Positions 1 to 7,674 of a stretch of DNA of 50,448 bases are shown here, piece after piece. The position numbers and the translations under genes are program-made. This DNA comes from Nitrospira sp. (GTDB lineage Bacteria > Nitrospirota > Nitrospiria > Nitrospirales > Nitrospiraceae): assembly GCA_015903945.1 (NCBI GenBank), contig JABMDL010000014.1:1-50448 (forward strand), in the 5' to 3' direction. How positions within the stretch are numbered: position 1 is the stretch's first letter; every line of letters begins with the position of its first letter. The notes beneath the pieces are model-generated. The model did not search any database. It had not been told where the DNA came from and saw only the letters and a list, made by a program, of their open reading frames with translations.

Positions 1-259
1 GCTGGGATGCCGCGTGCTCGATCGTGGCAAGTATCTTGTCGCGTGTTGGGGCGTCGAATTCGTGGCCATAGAAACGCAGGAACACGCCTTTGCGAATCTC
101 CGCCTCCGTGGCCAGCGGATTCTGCTCCCGCAAGGACGCTTCCACCAGTTTGCGGGCCGTGTCGCGCATGGCGCACCCCATGATCAGCCGCTCTTCTCCC
201 GTGCGCTGCATCAGCATCGCCCGGTACCGTTCCTCCATCTCAGGCGGGGTGTCATTCAT
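1..259 (-). CDS. Small conserved hypothetical protein, partner of nucleotidyltransferase (C-terminus cut by window edge)
   Basis: The frame is open from the ATG at 259 to the window edge and gives at least 86 residues, rich in charged residues and probably helical (NDTPPEMEERYRAML at the start). The ATG overlaps the stop of the upstream nucleotidyltransferase gene by 4 nt (ATGA), so the two are almost certainly translated together. No catalytic motif is seen and I do not recognise the family. Small proteins coupled to minimal nucleotidyltransferases are often toxin/antitoxin-like or substrate-binding partners, but that is inference from context only. Confidence 0.7.
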   Translation of the reverse strand, partial: MNDTPPEMEERYRAMLMQRTGEERLIMGCAMRDTARKLVEASLREQNPLATEAEIRKGVFLRFYGHEFDAPTRDKILATIEHAASQ

Positions 260-801
260 GTTTGAACCTCGTGATACAGAGCGGCCAGTCCCAGGTGATC
301 CGCCCATCGCTTCAGATACACCTGGTCGAGATTCTTCACAGACCTGAGCACGTTCCGCACGTCGTCGAGTTGCATGGGACTATGGCTGTCCTTTGCCCAT
401 TCCAGTTTTGATAGGATGAGGTCCTCAGGCGCGACGACGGCAATCGGCTCCCCATCGATATTCAGCGTGCGACGCCGGGCAAATTCCTCGCGGCGGTACG
501 CACTCTCTTTCCTGACGACACAATCGACTTTAACCACCAAGTCATTGTGAATCATGTTGAACATCGACCTGTTTCTAATGGCCTGCTCAACTATGTCCCG
601 ATCGATGTAATACTCCGCCTGAAAGAGACTGACGACACGCGCCATGTCCGCTTCCCTCAACTCGACGACAAGGTCGATATCGCGCGTCATTCTCGGAGTG
701 GCATAAAAGTTCATCGCCATGGATCCGGTCACCATATAGGCGATGCCAGCAGTCTGCAGCCGCGCGGCGACCGATTTCAATATATCGAGTTCATCGCTCA
801 C
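256..801 (-). CDS. Nucleotidyltransferase-fold protein (AbiEii / DUF6036-like)
   Basis: 181 residues with a GTG start. Residues 23-47 hold the minimal nucleotidyltransferase signature: a GS pair (TGSMAMNFY) followed by the metal-binding TRDIDLVVEL motif. Further on are a VKVDCVV strand and a VVAPEDLILSKLEWAK helix, typical of AbiEii-like and DUF6036-like proteins. Such proteins transfer nucleotides to RNA or protein targets, and several act as toxins in toxin-antitoxin or abortive-infection pairs; the substrate here is unknown. The gene overlaps the next small gene by 4 nt. No clear Shine-Dalgarno sequence precedes the GTG, so the start is less certain than the family. Confidence 0.82.
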   Translation of the reverse strand: MSDELDILKSVAARLQTAGIAYMVTGSMAMNFYATPRMTRDIDLVVELREADMARVVSLFQAEYYIDRDIVEQAIRNRSMFNMIHNDLVVKVDCVVRKESAYRREEFARRRTLNIDGEPIAVVAPEDLILSKLEWAKDSHSPMQLDDVRNVLRSVKNLDQVYLKRWADHLGLAALYHEVQT

Positions 802-892
802 GACAACGGCAAAGCTTATGCCTTTCGCCGTGAGAAGTCACGCCCTCGCACAGGATTGAGGGCAGGTGCATGGAAACTAACTAAGGGTCAGA

Positions 893-924
893 TTGAGGTG
901 GCCGTTATTTCCGGGCCACCTCAA
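893..924. repeat. Perfect 11-bp inverted repeat in a divergent intergenic region
   Basis: TTGAGGTGGCC (893-903) and its exact complement GGCCACCTCAA (914-924) are separated by 10 nt. It lies between two divergently transcribed genes, so a terminator role is unlikely; an operator or a small mobile-element relic is possible. The rest of 802-1017 shows nothing I can name. Confidence 0.6.
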
Positions 925-1017
925 ATGTTACTGCTGATGGCTTACACGACTGTCCGGCCAGGCCCCCGTCCTTGACTCCCATCTAACCCCTGTGGTTCAG
1001 TCACCCGCGACCACGTC

Positions 1018-2055
1018 ATGCTGACCAAAGCCGCCTGCTCCCTCGCTCGATTCGCTATCCTGCCGTTTGTGCTGTTCACCCTCGGCTGCCAGAAAGAGAG
1101 CGAGTCGATCGTCTCGATCGCGCTGCATCCCAAGAACCCCGACATTCTCTATGTCGCTACCAACGATGCAGTTTACAAGTCACGCGATGGGGGAGGGACC
1201 TGGGAGAAGTTTCCGAGTTTCAGTGCACGGCGGGTGACGACATTGGCAATCGATCCGCTCTTGTCGGCGACGATCTATGCCGGCACGATGGGGGATGCGG
1301 TCTACAAGAGCCCCGACGGGGGGCAGCATTGGCTGCCGCACAATGTCGGATTGAAAGAGCACGTGTCGTTCATCAACCAGTTTGTGTTTCATCCGGCGGC
1401 CAGCGAACAAATCTATGCCGCGACGACCGTGGGCGCCTTCTATACGAAAGATGCGGGCCGTGAATGGGTGGAGCGGATGAACGGGATGAAGGAAGTCCAC
1501 ATCGTGACGTCGATCGCGATCAATCCCAAAGAGCCGGCGGTCCTCTATGGGGGGACGACGGGCGGAGTCTATCGGTCGGACGATGCTGCGATGACTTGGA
1601 AGAAAATCAACAACGGGTTAATCCCGGAAACCGAACTGATGGCCGCCATGGCGTTGGGGGTCAATGCCATCGAGATCGACCGGACCAAGCCAGACGTTGT
1701 GTACGCGGGCACGACGAAAGGCCTGTTTCGTACGGGGGACAAAGGCGAGCATTGGGAACGGATCGGCCAGTCCCTGGCCGATCCGTTCATCAGCAGTGTG
1801 GTGCTCCATCCAACGGACTCGTCGCGTCTCTATCTCGGCGGTCCTGCCGGCGTGTGGAAAAGTTCGGACGGAGGCAAGACCTGGCAGGCGATCAACCAAG
1901 GGCTGGCCACGCTCAACATCAGAGCCTTAGCCATGGCGCCAACGAACTTTAAGACGCTCTACGCCGGTACAAACGGCAGCGGCCTCTATCGTTCGACCGA
2001 CGACGGCGCCACGTGGACGGCGGTGCCGCTGAAGGCCGGAGCGGCTCAACGCTAG
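1018..2055 (+). CDS. Lipoprotein with BNR/Ycf48-like beta-propeller repeats
   Basis: 345 residues. The N-terminus is a lipoprotein signal peptide with lipobox FTLGC, the lipidated Cys being about residue 24. The rest is seven repeats of the BNR/Asp-box type, each a short strand followed by S-x-D-x-G-x-x-W (SRDGGGTW, SPDGGQHW, SSDGGKTW, STDDGATW and degenerate forms). Together they should fold as a seven-bladed propeller like Ycf48 or sortilin-type proteins. It is predicted to be anchored in a membrane facing the periplasm as a binding or assembly scaffold. No sialidase catalytic residues are evident. It appears monocistronic and is followed by an inverted-repeat element. Confidence 0.85.
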   Translation: MLTKAACSLARFAILPFVLFTLGCQKESESIVSIALHPKNPDILYVATNDAVYKSRDGGGTWEKFPSFSARRVTTLAIDPLLSATIYAGTMGDAVYKSPDGGQHWLPHNVGLKEHVSFINQFVFHPAASEQIYAATTVGAFYTKDAGREWVERMNGMKEVHIVTSIAINPKEPAVLYGGTTGGVYRSDDAAMTWKKINNGLIPETELMAAMALGVNAIEIDRTKPDVVYAGTTKGLFRTGDKGEHWERIGQSLADPFISSVVLHPTDSSRLYLGGPAGVWKSSDGGKTWQAINQGLATLNIRALAMAPTNFKTLYAGTNGSGLYRSTDDGATWTAVPLKAGAAQR

Positions 2056-2075
2056 GATTTTGTTTTTCGTCGCTG

Positions 2076-2118
2076 GTATCTCGCAAGCGAACGACGCTTC
2101 ACGAGATACGCTTCACGC
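2076..2118. repeat. REP-like inverted repeat element, copy 1
   Basis: GTATCTCG (2076-2083) pairs exactly with CGAGATAC (2102-2109). The 3' half carries cgcttcacgagatac followed by a second cgcttcacg. The same words recur at 8858-8942 and 30530-30643. Here it lies between two convergent genes and could also work as a bidirectional terminator. Confidence 0.6.
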
Positions 2119-2123
2119 ACTGC

Positions 2124-2609
2124 CTAATACCCCGTCTTCGCCCCGGCGCCCCCATGCTGGTACCTGCCGCTGTACGACAGCATTTGATCGGTCAAGGCTT
2201 TCCACTCGTCCTCAGTCATGAGATTCTTCATCCTGAACCGCAAGGTGAGAATATTCGCCGAGGTCGCCATCCGTTGTTGGCCCGCCTCGTTAAGAATCTT
2301 GGTGAAGTCAGCGGGCGTCGCCGAATAGCTGCCATTCAAGGTATACAGTTGCCGGTGATAGCCCCGTTCTTGCTCTCGGCCCGCCTTCAATTGATCGACG
2401 ATCTCGCCGACAATTTCATTGACTTGTTTCGCCTTGCCGGGATCCTTGACCGTCCGGTCGATCAAGGCCGCCATGTCTTGCCGGCCCTTTTGCCAATAGG
2501 CGTCTCCAGCGGCTCCGCCCATCATCCCATGGTGGGAATGATAGGACGGGCAGCCGGCCAACAGGGCCGCTGCGACCACACCGAGTACTCCACTGAACAT
2601 CCGCTTCAT
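2124..2609 (-). CDS. Small histidine-rich lipoprotein of unknown function
   Basis: 161 residues from the ATG at 2609, chosen because GGAGG lies about 6 nt upstream; longer in-frame starts lack such a site. The signal peptide ends in a lipobox LLAGC, followed by a His/Met-rich stretch (PSYHSHHGMMGG), then a helical domain. The helical domain with hydrophilic heptads resembles the overall shape of Spy/CpxP or zinc-resistance-type periplasmic proteins, but I see no diagnostic motif. The HSHHGMM stretch could bind a metal. It is transcribed divergently from the gene starting at 2654. Confidence 0.75.
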   Translation of the reverse strand: MKRMFSGVLGVVAAALLAGCPSYHSHHGMMGGAAGDAYWQKGRQDMAALIDRTVKDPGKAKQVNEIVGEIVDQLKAGREQERGYHRQLYTLNGSYSATPADFTKILNEAGQQRMATSANILTLRFRMKNLMTEDEWKALTDQMLSYSGRYQHGGAGAKTGY

Positions 2610-2653
2610 ATCGACCTCCATTGAAGAGTTGTGATGGTTCCAGTCCCTGCCGT

Positions 2654-3016
2654 ATGATTCCCAAGATGGCCATATCGAATACCGACCCAACCCAGCCCGA
2701 TCCGATCCATGTACTCAAAGACGAATTTCGCAGCCACCTTGAAACCTTCTACGCCCGGCTCAAACTCGCGCCGCCGTACGAAAGCGTGGAAAAAGCGCTT
2801 CGAGCCTTGACGACCGCGGTGCATGCGCTGCCCAAAGAAGAACAACTCAGAATCATAGCCGATTCCGCCGCGCGATGGGAGCAGTTTGCGCACGCCTTTC
2901 ATACGTCCGGCCTGGCCAAGAAGCACCGGGGGATCATTGCCGGCTTGGCGCGTCATCGGTCGGCACTGGATCTGCCCGCCGAATACGATCATTTTCTCAG
3001 CCTGTTCACGACGTAA
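2654..3016 (+). CDS. Conserved hypothetical protein
   Basis: About 120 residues from ATG 2654; ATG 2666 is an equally possible start and neither has a clear ribosome site. The sequence is all-helical and charged (LKDEFRSHLETFYARLK, ESVEKALRALTTAVHALP), with no signal peptide or membrane segment, so it is probably cytoplasmic. No family is recognised. Its last 11 nt overlap the 3' end of the convergent membrane-protein gene. Confidence 0.65.
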   Translation: MIPKMAISNTDPTQPDPIHVLKDEFRSHLETFYARLKLAPPYESVEKALRALTTAVHALPKEEQLRIIADSAARWEQFAHAFHTSGLAKKHRGIIAGLARHRSALDLPAEYDHFLSLFTT

Positions 3017-3644
3017 TGCTGTCTGGGGTCGGGTGTGTCGGTCCTTCGAGCGCGTCACGCAGCTCCTCATAGACTTGCATGAGGCGGTTGTGTTCCAACC
3101 GGTAGGACATCGTCGCGGTCACCAATCCGGCCGCCAGGACGAGCAGGGCGCCTGCGACGAGGCCCACGCCCATAAACACTCCTTCCAGTGAGGCAAACCC
3201 TCCGTCCCATGCATAGGTGACCACAAACACCAGCGATCCGATCAAGACCACGCAGAACCAGAGCAGCGTCATCAGCGCCGACGACCAGGGAATGCGCTTG
3301 ACGCAGAGTGCGTTCATCGCCTGGTTTCCGGCAGAGAGGTGAATGAGACCCTTGACCGGCCAGGCCGAGCGAAATCCAATTGAGAACAGTCGATATCGGG
3401 GGCGGATGGCGATTTGGGACACGTCGGGATAGAACCGCGCGATTCCATGCGGCAGCATGAGCACGCCGTCGGCGGAAAACCGGCTGCGGACCGTCTCGAT
3501 CGTGCTCGCGGTCCACCGCTCCTGGCTTCTGGCGACGCTGCATCCATAGCGGATCGCATCGGGTGTGAACCGGACGAAGTAGAGCCAGTCGCCCAGAATC
3601 AGGCCGATGAACAACACGCTGGCAAACAGCCCGGCTAACACCAT
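3006..3644 (-). CDS. Membrane protein of unknown function, three predicted TM helices
   Basis: 212 residues. An N-terminal hydrophobic segment (residues 2-25, LFASVLFIGLILGDWLYFV) is followed by a soluble part of about 90 residues, then two adjacent TM helices (residues about 121-145 and 153-177), and a charged C-terminal helix (YRLEHNRLMQVYEELRDAL) with coiled-coil character. It is probably an inner-membrane protein. No enzyme motif is visible and no name can be justified. The gene ends convergently, overlapping its neighbour by 11 nt. Confidence 0.7.
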   Translation of the reverse strand: MVLAGLFASVLFIGLILGDWLYFVRFTPDAIRYGCSVARSQERWTASTIETVRSRFSADGVLMLPHGIARFYPDVSQIAIRPRYRLFSIGFRSAWPVKGLIHLSAGNQAMNALCVKRIPWSSALMTLLWFCVVLIGSLVFVVTYAWDGGFASLEGVFMGVGLVAGALLVLAAGLVTATMSYRLEHNRLMQVYEELRDALEGPTHPTPDSITS

Positions 3645-3750
3645 GCCGGGTACCTATCCCACAGGGGCCCGACACGAATCAAGACGTCATCTGAAGAGCT
3701 GTCGGAGTTCAGGAGCCAGAAGGCCAGTGAAAAGATGCCGAAGAAGTTTA

Positions 3751-3779
3751 TTGACTCAGTGGAGGGACTTGGCTACAGT
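3751..3779 (+). promoter_or_regulatory. Predicted sigma-70 promoter of the methyltransferase gene
   Basis: TTGACT (3751-3756), a 17-bp spacer, then TACAGT (3774-3779). It would give a leader of about 130 nt before the ATG at 3916. The remaining gap back to 3645 shows nothing else recognisable. Confidence 0.6.
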
Positions 3780-3869
3780 AGCCTCCGTTTGCGATTCACG
3801 CAGGCCTGTGGATCGCGCAGATTTTTTGCTTAGTAGCGTTCACCTTGTGTCGATTTGGCCGCCGTCGTT

Positions 3870-3892
3870 CCTGTACCGCTAGAGGGTACAGG
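3870..3892 (+). promoter_or_regulatory. Inverted repeat in the 5' leader of the methyltransferase gene
   Basis: CCTGTACC (3870-3877) and GGTACAGG (3885-3892) form a perfect 8-bp stem with a 7-nt loop, 23 nt before the start codon and just upstream of the GGAGGAG ribosome site. It may be an operator or an mRNA hairpin affecting translation. Confidence 0.5.
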
Positions 3893-3915
3893 CCGTCAGA
3901 GGTGTGGAGGAGATT

Positions 3916-4653
3916 ATGGATCGCGACAAGATCGAACGGGTGTATACGACCTACGCGGGCTTCTACGACCAGGTGTTTGGAAAAGTGTTTCAGGAAGGGC
4001 GCGAATCGGCCATTCGCAATCTGAATGTACAGCCCGGCGAACATGTCCTTGAGGTCGGGGTGGGAACCGGTATCGCCCTTCCCATGTATCCCAGCCATTG
4101 CCGCATTGTTGGAATTGACCTTTCGGAAGGCATGCTGGCAAAGGCAAAGGAACGGGCTGAAACATTCCAGCTCTCGCATGTCCAGCTCCACCTCATGGAT
4201 GCCGGGGCTATGGAGTTCGACGATGACAGCTTTGATACGGTCGTCGCGGCCTATGTTGTCACGGCGGTGCCGGATTATCGGAAGGTCGTCAACGAAATGA
4301 TCCGTGTCTGCCGGCCCGGCGGTCGCATCATCATGCTGAACCACTTCAGCAATGGGAACAAGGTGATCAACGCGGTGGAACGGGTCCTCTCGCCGCTGAC
4401 CAAGCATTTGGGCTGGAGAACTGATCTCTCATTGAATACGGTCTTGGAAGGGACATCGTTGCACGTCGCCAGAAAACAAAAGGTCAACCCGCTTCGGTTG
4501 TGGGCACTGGTGGAATGTGAGAACAGAAAGAACGGCCGCAGCCTTGTGAGCCGAGCCGGTGCGGAACACAATGTTGCCGGATACGCAAACGGCAATGGGG
4601 CGTCGAGTTATTCCAACGGGAACGGCCGCTACTCCCACGAACCCGCCCACTGA
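3916..4653 (+). CDS. Class I SAM-dependent methyltransferase, PmtA-like (phospholipid N-methyltransferase type)
   Basis: 245 residues from ATG 3916, chosen because GGAGGAG ends 3 nt before it; the GTG at 3904 lies inside that site. Motif I (VLEVGVGTGIALPMYP, about residues 42-57) with a preceding YDQVFGKVFQEGR segment matches the PmtA/UbiE branch that methylates phosphatidylethanolamine or quinone-like lipids with S-adenosylmethionine. Motif II is the acidic VGIDLS and the post-I aspartate is LMDAG. The last about 22 residues are an odd low-complexity tail rich in Asn, Gly and Ser (NGNGASSYSNGNGRYS), not expected in the family core. Substrate is inferred, not shown. Confidence 0.85.
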   Translation: MDRDKIERVYTTYAGFYDQVFGKVFQEGRESAIRNLNVQPGEHVLEVGVGTGIALPMYPSHCRIVGIDLSEGMLAKAKERAETFQLSHVQLHLMDAGAMEFDDDSFDTVVAAYVVTAVPDYRKVVNEMIRVCRPGGRIIMLNHFSNGNKVINAVERVLSPLTKHLGWRTDLSLNTVLEGTSLHVARKQKVNPLRLWALVECENRKNGRSLVSRAGAEHNVAGYANGNGASSYSNGNGRYSHEPAH

Positions 4654-4690
4654 TTGACTCGTACCTTCCGTCGTACAAGTCCTTGTCTCG

Positions 4691-5557
4691 TCATATGCCT
4701 CCGAGTGCCGTCCGGCCTTCCTGCGTGAGCCAACTCTCCCAGTCACGGCCAGGGATGATGGTCGTCCCGACCAGGCAGTTCCCTGGAAAATACTGTGTGA
4801 TGTGGTCGGCGAGAACTTCCAGGATGCGGCAGATTTGCCGATCTTTTGTGCCGAGGACTCGCAAGACCAGCCCGAATCCTTGACTTTCCGCCGGGCCGTA
4901 CGCCATCACGTGTACCATGTTGGTCCGGTTGGACAACCCATCGCCAGCGGGAATGAGATCGCCCTCCCACTGAATCGTCGGATGAACCGCCGCTGCCCGC
5001 TTCGCGGCTCGCCAGGCACAGGGCATACCTGCCCGATCCAACTCATCCAATAGCCACTGCACTGTAGGACCGTCAGCGGCTTCTCCTTGAAAGGTCCAGC
5101 GGGCCAGTTCGGCGATGGGGCGAGCACCGATGACCGGCGTCGAGACTTCTTCCAGTTGGGCCTCCTCGCACACGATGTACAGTTCCCCTTGTGGGTCAAA
5201 CCAGAACCGCAGTTTGCCCGCGCTGCATTCGGCCTGAATCACGTCCAGCGACGAACAATCTGCGCCCTCCTGCTCGAAAAGCGAAAAGTCTGTGACGCCG
5301 ATCATCAGCAGCCTGGTCACCCGCACGAGCCCTCGCACTTGGTAACGAATTGTTACGGACACCGTGGTGCCCGCCGGCACCTCCCGCCCCGATTCTTCGT
5401 CGAACAGGCGGCGCTTGGACATCTGCACGTCCGTGACATAGCCGGAGCGGAATCCACCGGTGTGGGCGATCGGTCTTCGACTGTTTTGATCTGATGCTGC
5501 ATGGCAAGATTGTAGCGCAGGGGAAGCGAGAAGGGCCAGTAAAGACAGTGATCCCAC
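4691..5557 (-). CDS. Conserved hypothetical protein
   Basis: Up to 288 residues from a GTG at 5557. This start would give a hydrophobic N-terminus (MGSLSLLALLASPALQSCHA) resembling a signal peptide. The downstream Met (MSKRRLFDEESGREV, position 5422) is an alternative, and neither has a strong ribosome site. The middle part predicts beta strands (VSVTIRYQVRGLVRVTRLLMIGV) and the C-terminal half is mixed alpha/beta. I do not recognise a family. It follows the upstream gene by 14 nt on the same strand and is probably co-transcribed with it. Confidence 0.62.
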   Translation of the reverse strand: MGSLSLLALLASPALQSCHAASDQNSRRPIAHTGGFRSGYVTDVQMSKRRLFDEESGREVPAGTTVSVTIRYQVRGLVRVTRLLMIGVTDFSLFEQEGADCSSLDVIQAECSAGKLRFWFDPQGELYIVCEEAQLEEVSTPVIGARPIAELARWTFQGEAADGPTVQWLLDELDRAGMPCAWRAAKRAAAVHPTIQWEGDLIPAGDGLSNRTNMVHVMAYGPAESQGFGLVLRVLGTKDRQICRILEVLADHITQYFPGNCLVGTTIIPGRDWESWLTQEGRTALGGI

Positions 5558-5571
5558 GGAGGCCGTTGCCG

Positions 5572-6213
5572 TTACAATGGCGGTTTGCGGCGGCTGGTTG
5601 CATGGCCGACGATCTCCTTGGCCTGTGTAAGTGTCGTCTCTGGCTGTTGCCGCCGCAGAGCCGTAACTGCATCGACTGTCTTGCCGGTGTGGATGAGATG
5701 GGCCAGCCCTTCGTCAGGGCTATCGGAGATGTCTACATTGAGCAACGGCTGTAACCGATTCGCCTCGCGAAGGGCGTGTTCCTTCGATGCGTACAGGTTT
5801 GTGCTGACCGGGATGGTTCGATCCTTGAGGACCAACAAGACGGACCACCGTTCGCGCTGCCGGTTCACCGGCAATAATTCCTCGTCGCGATCATATGTCG
5901 GCAGCACCAGTAGCTTGACCACCTCGTCGAACCGGAACTGATCCGTCACAGACTTGGTCAGACTCTTGCCGGTCACTGTCACTTCCCGACGGGCTGGATC
6001 GATAACCAGGCGTCGGACTTGAATGACGTACCCGCTGAATCCCAACAGCAGGGCGCCCAGCGCTCCGCCGATGATTTTCCCAATGTCCCGTTCTGCTTCC
6101 GTGAACGAGTTGACAACGAGCACACACATGCCCACGGAGCCAGCCAGGAGCACATACCGCAGCCATTCGCTGCTATCGCGGAAGATCAGAGACGCGGATG
6201 ATGCCGAGGACAT
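5572..6213 (-). CDS. Membrane-anchored protein with ribosomal L7/L12 C-terminal-like domain
   Basis: 213 residues from ATG 6213. Two TM helices lie near the N-terminus (WLRYVLLAGSVGMCVLVV and IIGGALGALLLGFSGYVIQV). After them comes a pleckstrin-like or DUF-type beta region (RRLVIDPARREVTVTGKSL) and a C-terminal motif, TVDAVTALRRQQPETTLTQAKEIV split here only by wording, that resembles the K-x-x-AI-x-x-x-R-x-x-T-x-x-x-L-x-x-AK-x-x-V pattern of ribosomal protein L7/L12 and its non-ribosomal relatives. Function is unknown. It likely forms an operon with the gene downstream at 4691-5557. Confidence 0.7.
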   Translation of the reverse strand: MSSASSASLIFRDSSEWLRYVLLAGSVGMCVLVVNSFTEAERDIGKIIGGALGALLLGFSGYVIQVRRLVIDPARREVTVTGKSLTKSVTDQFRFDEVVKLLVLPTYDRDEELLPVNRQRERWSVLLVLKDRTIPVSTNLYASKEHALREANRLQPLLNVDISDSPDEGLAHLIHTGKTVDAVTALRRQQPETTLTQAKEIVGHATSRRKPPL

Positions 6214-6286
6214 TCTTAGTTGCCGATCTGCCGACACGCTGAAGCCAAGCCGAACATGAGAGCATGTTGTTGCGAACTCGTGATCA

Positions 6287-6664
6287 TCAGAGGGATGTAC
6301 TGTGAGCGCGTCGTATTTTCTTGAGCAAGGCCGTGATTCCAATGAGCGACAACGTCACGAGGGTGGCGACTGCCGCATACCCTCCGATGAACAGCCAACC
6401 CAAGGCTCCGAACTCCCCAACGAACAGAGATTGGATTGTGATCAGCATCTGGCCCAGGGCGTAGCCGAGTGGAAGGGACACGCCACGGACGTGGCCAACC
6501 AGGCCGCCGGTGACTGCGATGAGGAGCCACGAGAGCATCCAAATCGGTGCATCAGCATCCCATGGCTCGATCGTTCCTGTGAGCCAAGGTGAACACACCC
6601 ACATTCCGACACCGGCCACGACACCGATCGCCATCAAACCCGGAGCTGTGAGTTTCGACATCAT
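6287..6664 (-). CDS. Small integral membrane protein
   Basis: 125 residues, nearly all hydrophobic, with four predicted TM helices: residues 6-25 (LTAPGLMAIGVVAGVGMWV), 42-60 (MLSWLLIAVTGGLVGHV), 66-84 and 89-112. The short basic tail KKIRRAH suggests a cytoplasmic C-terminus. There is no family recognition and no catalytic residues. It precedes two unknown genes on the same strand. Confidence 0.7.
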   Translation of the reverse strand: MMSKLTAPGLMAIGVVAGVGMWVCSPWLTGTIEPWDADAPIWMLSWLLIAVTGGLVGHVRGVSLPLGYALGQMLITIQSLFVGEFGALGWLFIGGYAAVATLVTLSLIGITALLKKIRRAHSTSL

Positions 6665-6901
6665 GGTTCAAGGAACGTATAGCCGATGGTGAAAATTGTA
6701 ACGCGGGGCGGTGAAACGGCTAAGAAAAGATGCAATCTAATGCTTCATCCATCCTCGCAGCCATTTTCAGCGCCATTGTTCCGAGTCATTTCATGGTTGA
6801 AGCAGATCTGCTTGCGAGCTACTCGAAAGACGGTGTATGTATTCTGCCAGTGAAACTCCATGTCTGAGCTGTTCCGTTGTCATGAAGCGTAGGTATTGAG
6901 G

Positions 6902-7588
6902 ATGCAACGAGCAGTTTGTCTCCAGCATGTGCCCTTTGAGGGTCCTGGCGCGTTTGCGGCGTCGCTGTCCAGGCGTGGGGTGCAGCTTGTGCACCACCTG
7001 GTTCCAAAGGACGGGCTACCGAAGGACACGGGTGATCTGCTGATCGTGATGGGCGGGCCGATGTCGGTGAATGACCCCGACCCATGGATCGCGGAGGAGA
7101 CCGACTTCATCCGGAGCGCTCTGATATCCGGCAAACCGGTCATCGGGGTCTGTCTGGGAAGCCAATTCATGGCGAAGGCGCTGGGCGCGACGGTGCGGCC
7201 CGGCACGGCGCTGGAAATCGGCAAGACACACATCGCCCTCACTGAGGAGGGCAGGCACGACCCCGTCTTTCAGGGGTTTCCCGAAGTCCTGTCGGTTTTC
7301 GAATGGCACGGGGAAGTATTTGATCTGCCGAAGAACTGCGTTCCTCTGGCAGGTTCTGAGGTCGCCCCGTTGCAAGCCTTTCGCTACGGCGCCTATGCCT
7401 ACGGACTGCTCTTTCATCTCGAAATGGAACTAGATGGCATTGACGCACTCTGCCGGGAATGCGCGCCGGATCTCGAACGGGCCGCGGTCACCGCCGGCCG
7501 CGTCACCGCCGGCTTTCTGCCGCACATGTGGCTCTCGCACGAGATCGCCGATCGTCTGATCGGGCATCTGGTCGAGCCGACACGTTGA
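6902..7588 (+). CDS. Class I glutamine amidotransferase-like protein (GMP synthase-type GATase domain)
   Basis: 228 residues from ATG 6902. The nucleophile elbow GVCLGSQ (about residue 81) supplies the catalytic Cys, and LLFHLEME supplies His and Glu of the triad. LLIVMGGPMSVND is the conserved oxyanion-region motif of stand-alone GATase1 proteins. These enzymes hydrolyse glutamine to feed ammonia to a partner, or act as gamma-glutamyl hydrolases; the partner or substrate is not indicated by neighbours. Cytoplasmic. The 237-nt gap before it holds no feature I can support. Confidence 0.85.
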   Translation: MQRAVCLQHVPFEGPGAFAASLSRRGVQLVHHLVPKDGLPKDTGDLLIVMGGPMSVNDPDPWIAEETDFIRSALISGKPVIGVCLGSQFMAKALGATVRPGTALEIGKTHIALTEEGRHDPVFQGFPEVLSVFEWHGEVFDLPKNCVPLAGSEVAPLQAFRYGAYAYGLLFHLEMELDGIDALCRECAPDLERAAVTAGRVTAGFLPHMWLSHEIADRLIGHLVEPTR

Positions 7589-7674
7589 TTACCGCCTCCA
7601 TCCTGAAGTAGCCTATCAGCTTCGTGCGAACCTCTTTCATATGGCATCAATCTAGGAAAAGGAGAAGAGAAGAA

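Noticed and set aside
547..975. 142-residue plus-strand frame
   Set aside because: It is antisense to the nucleotidyltransferase and has shadow-like composition (many His/Arg, no domain).
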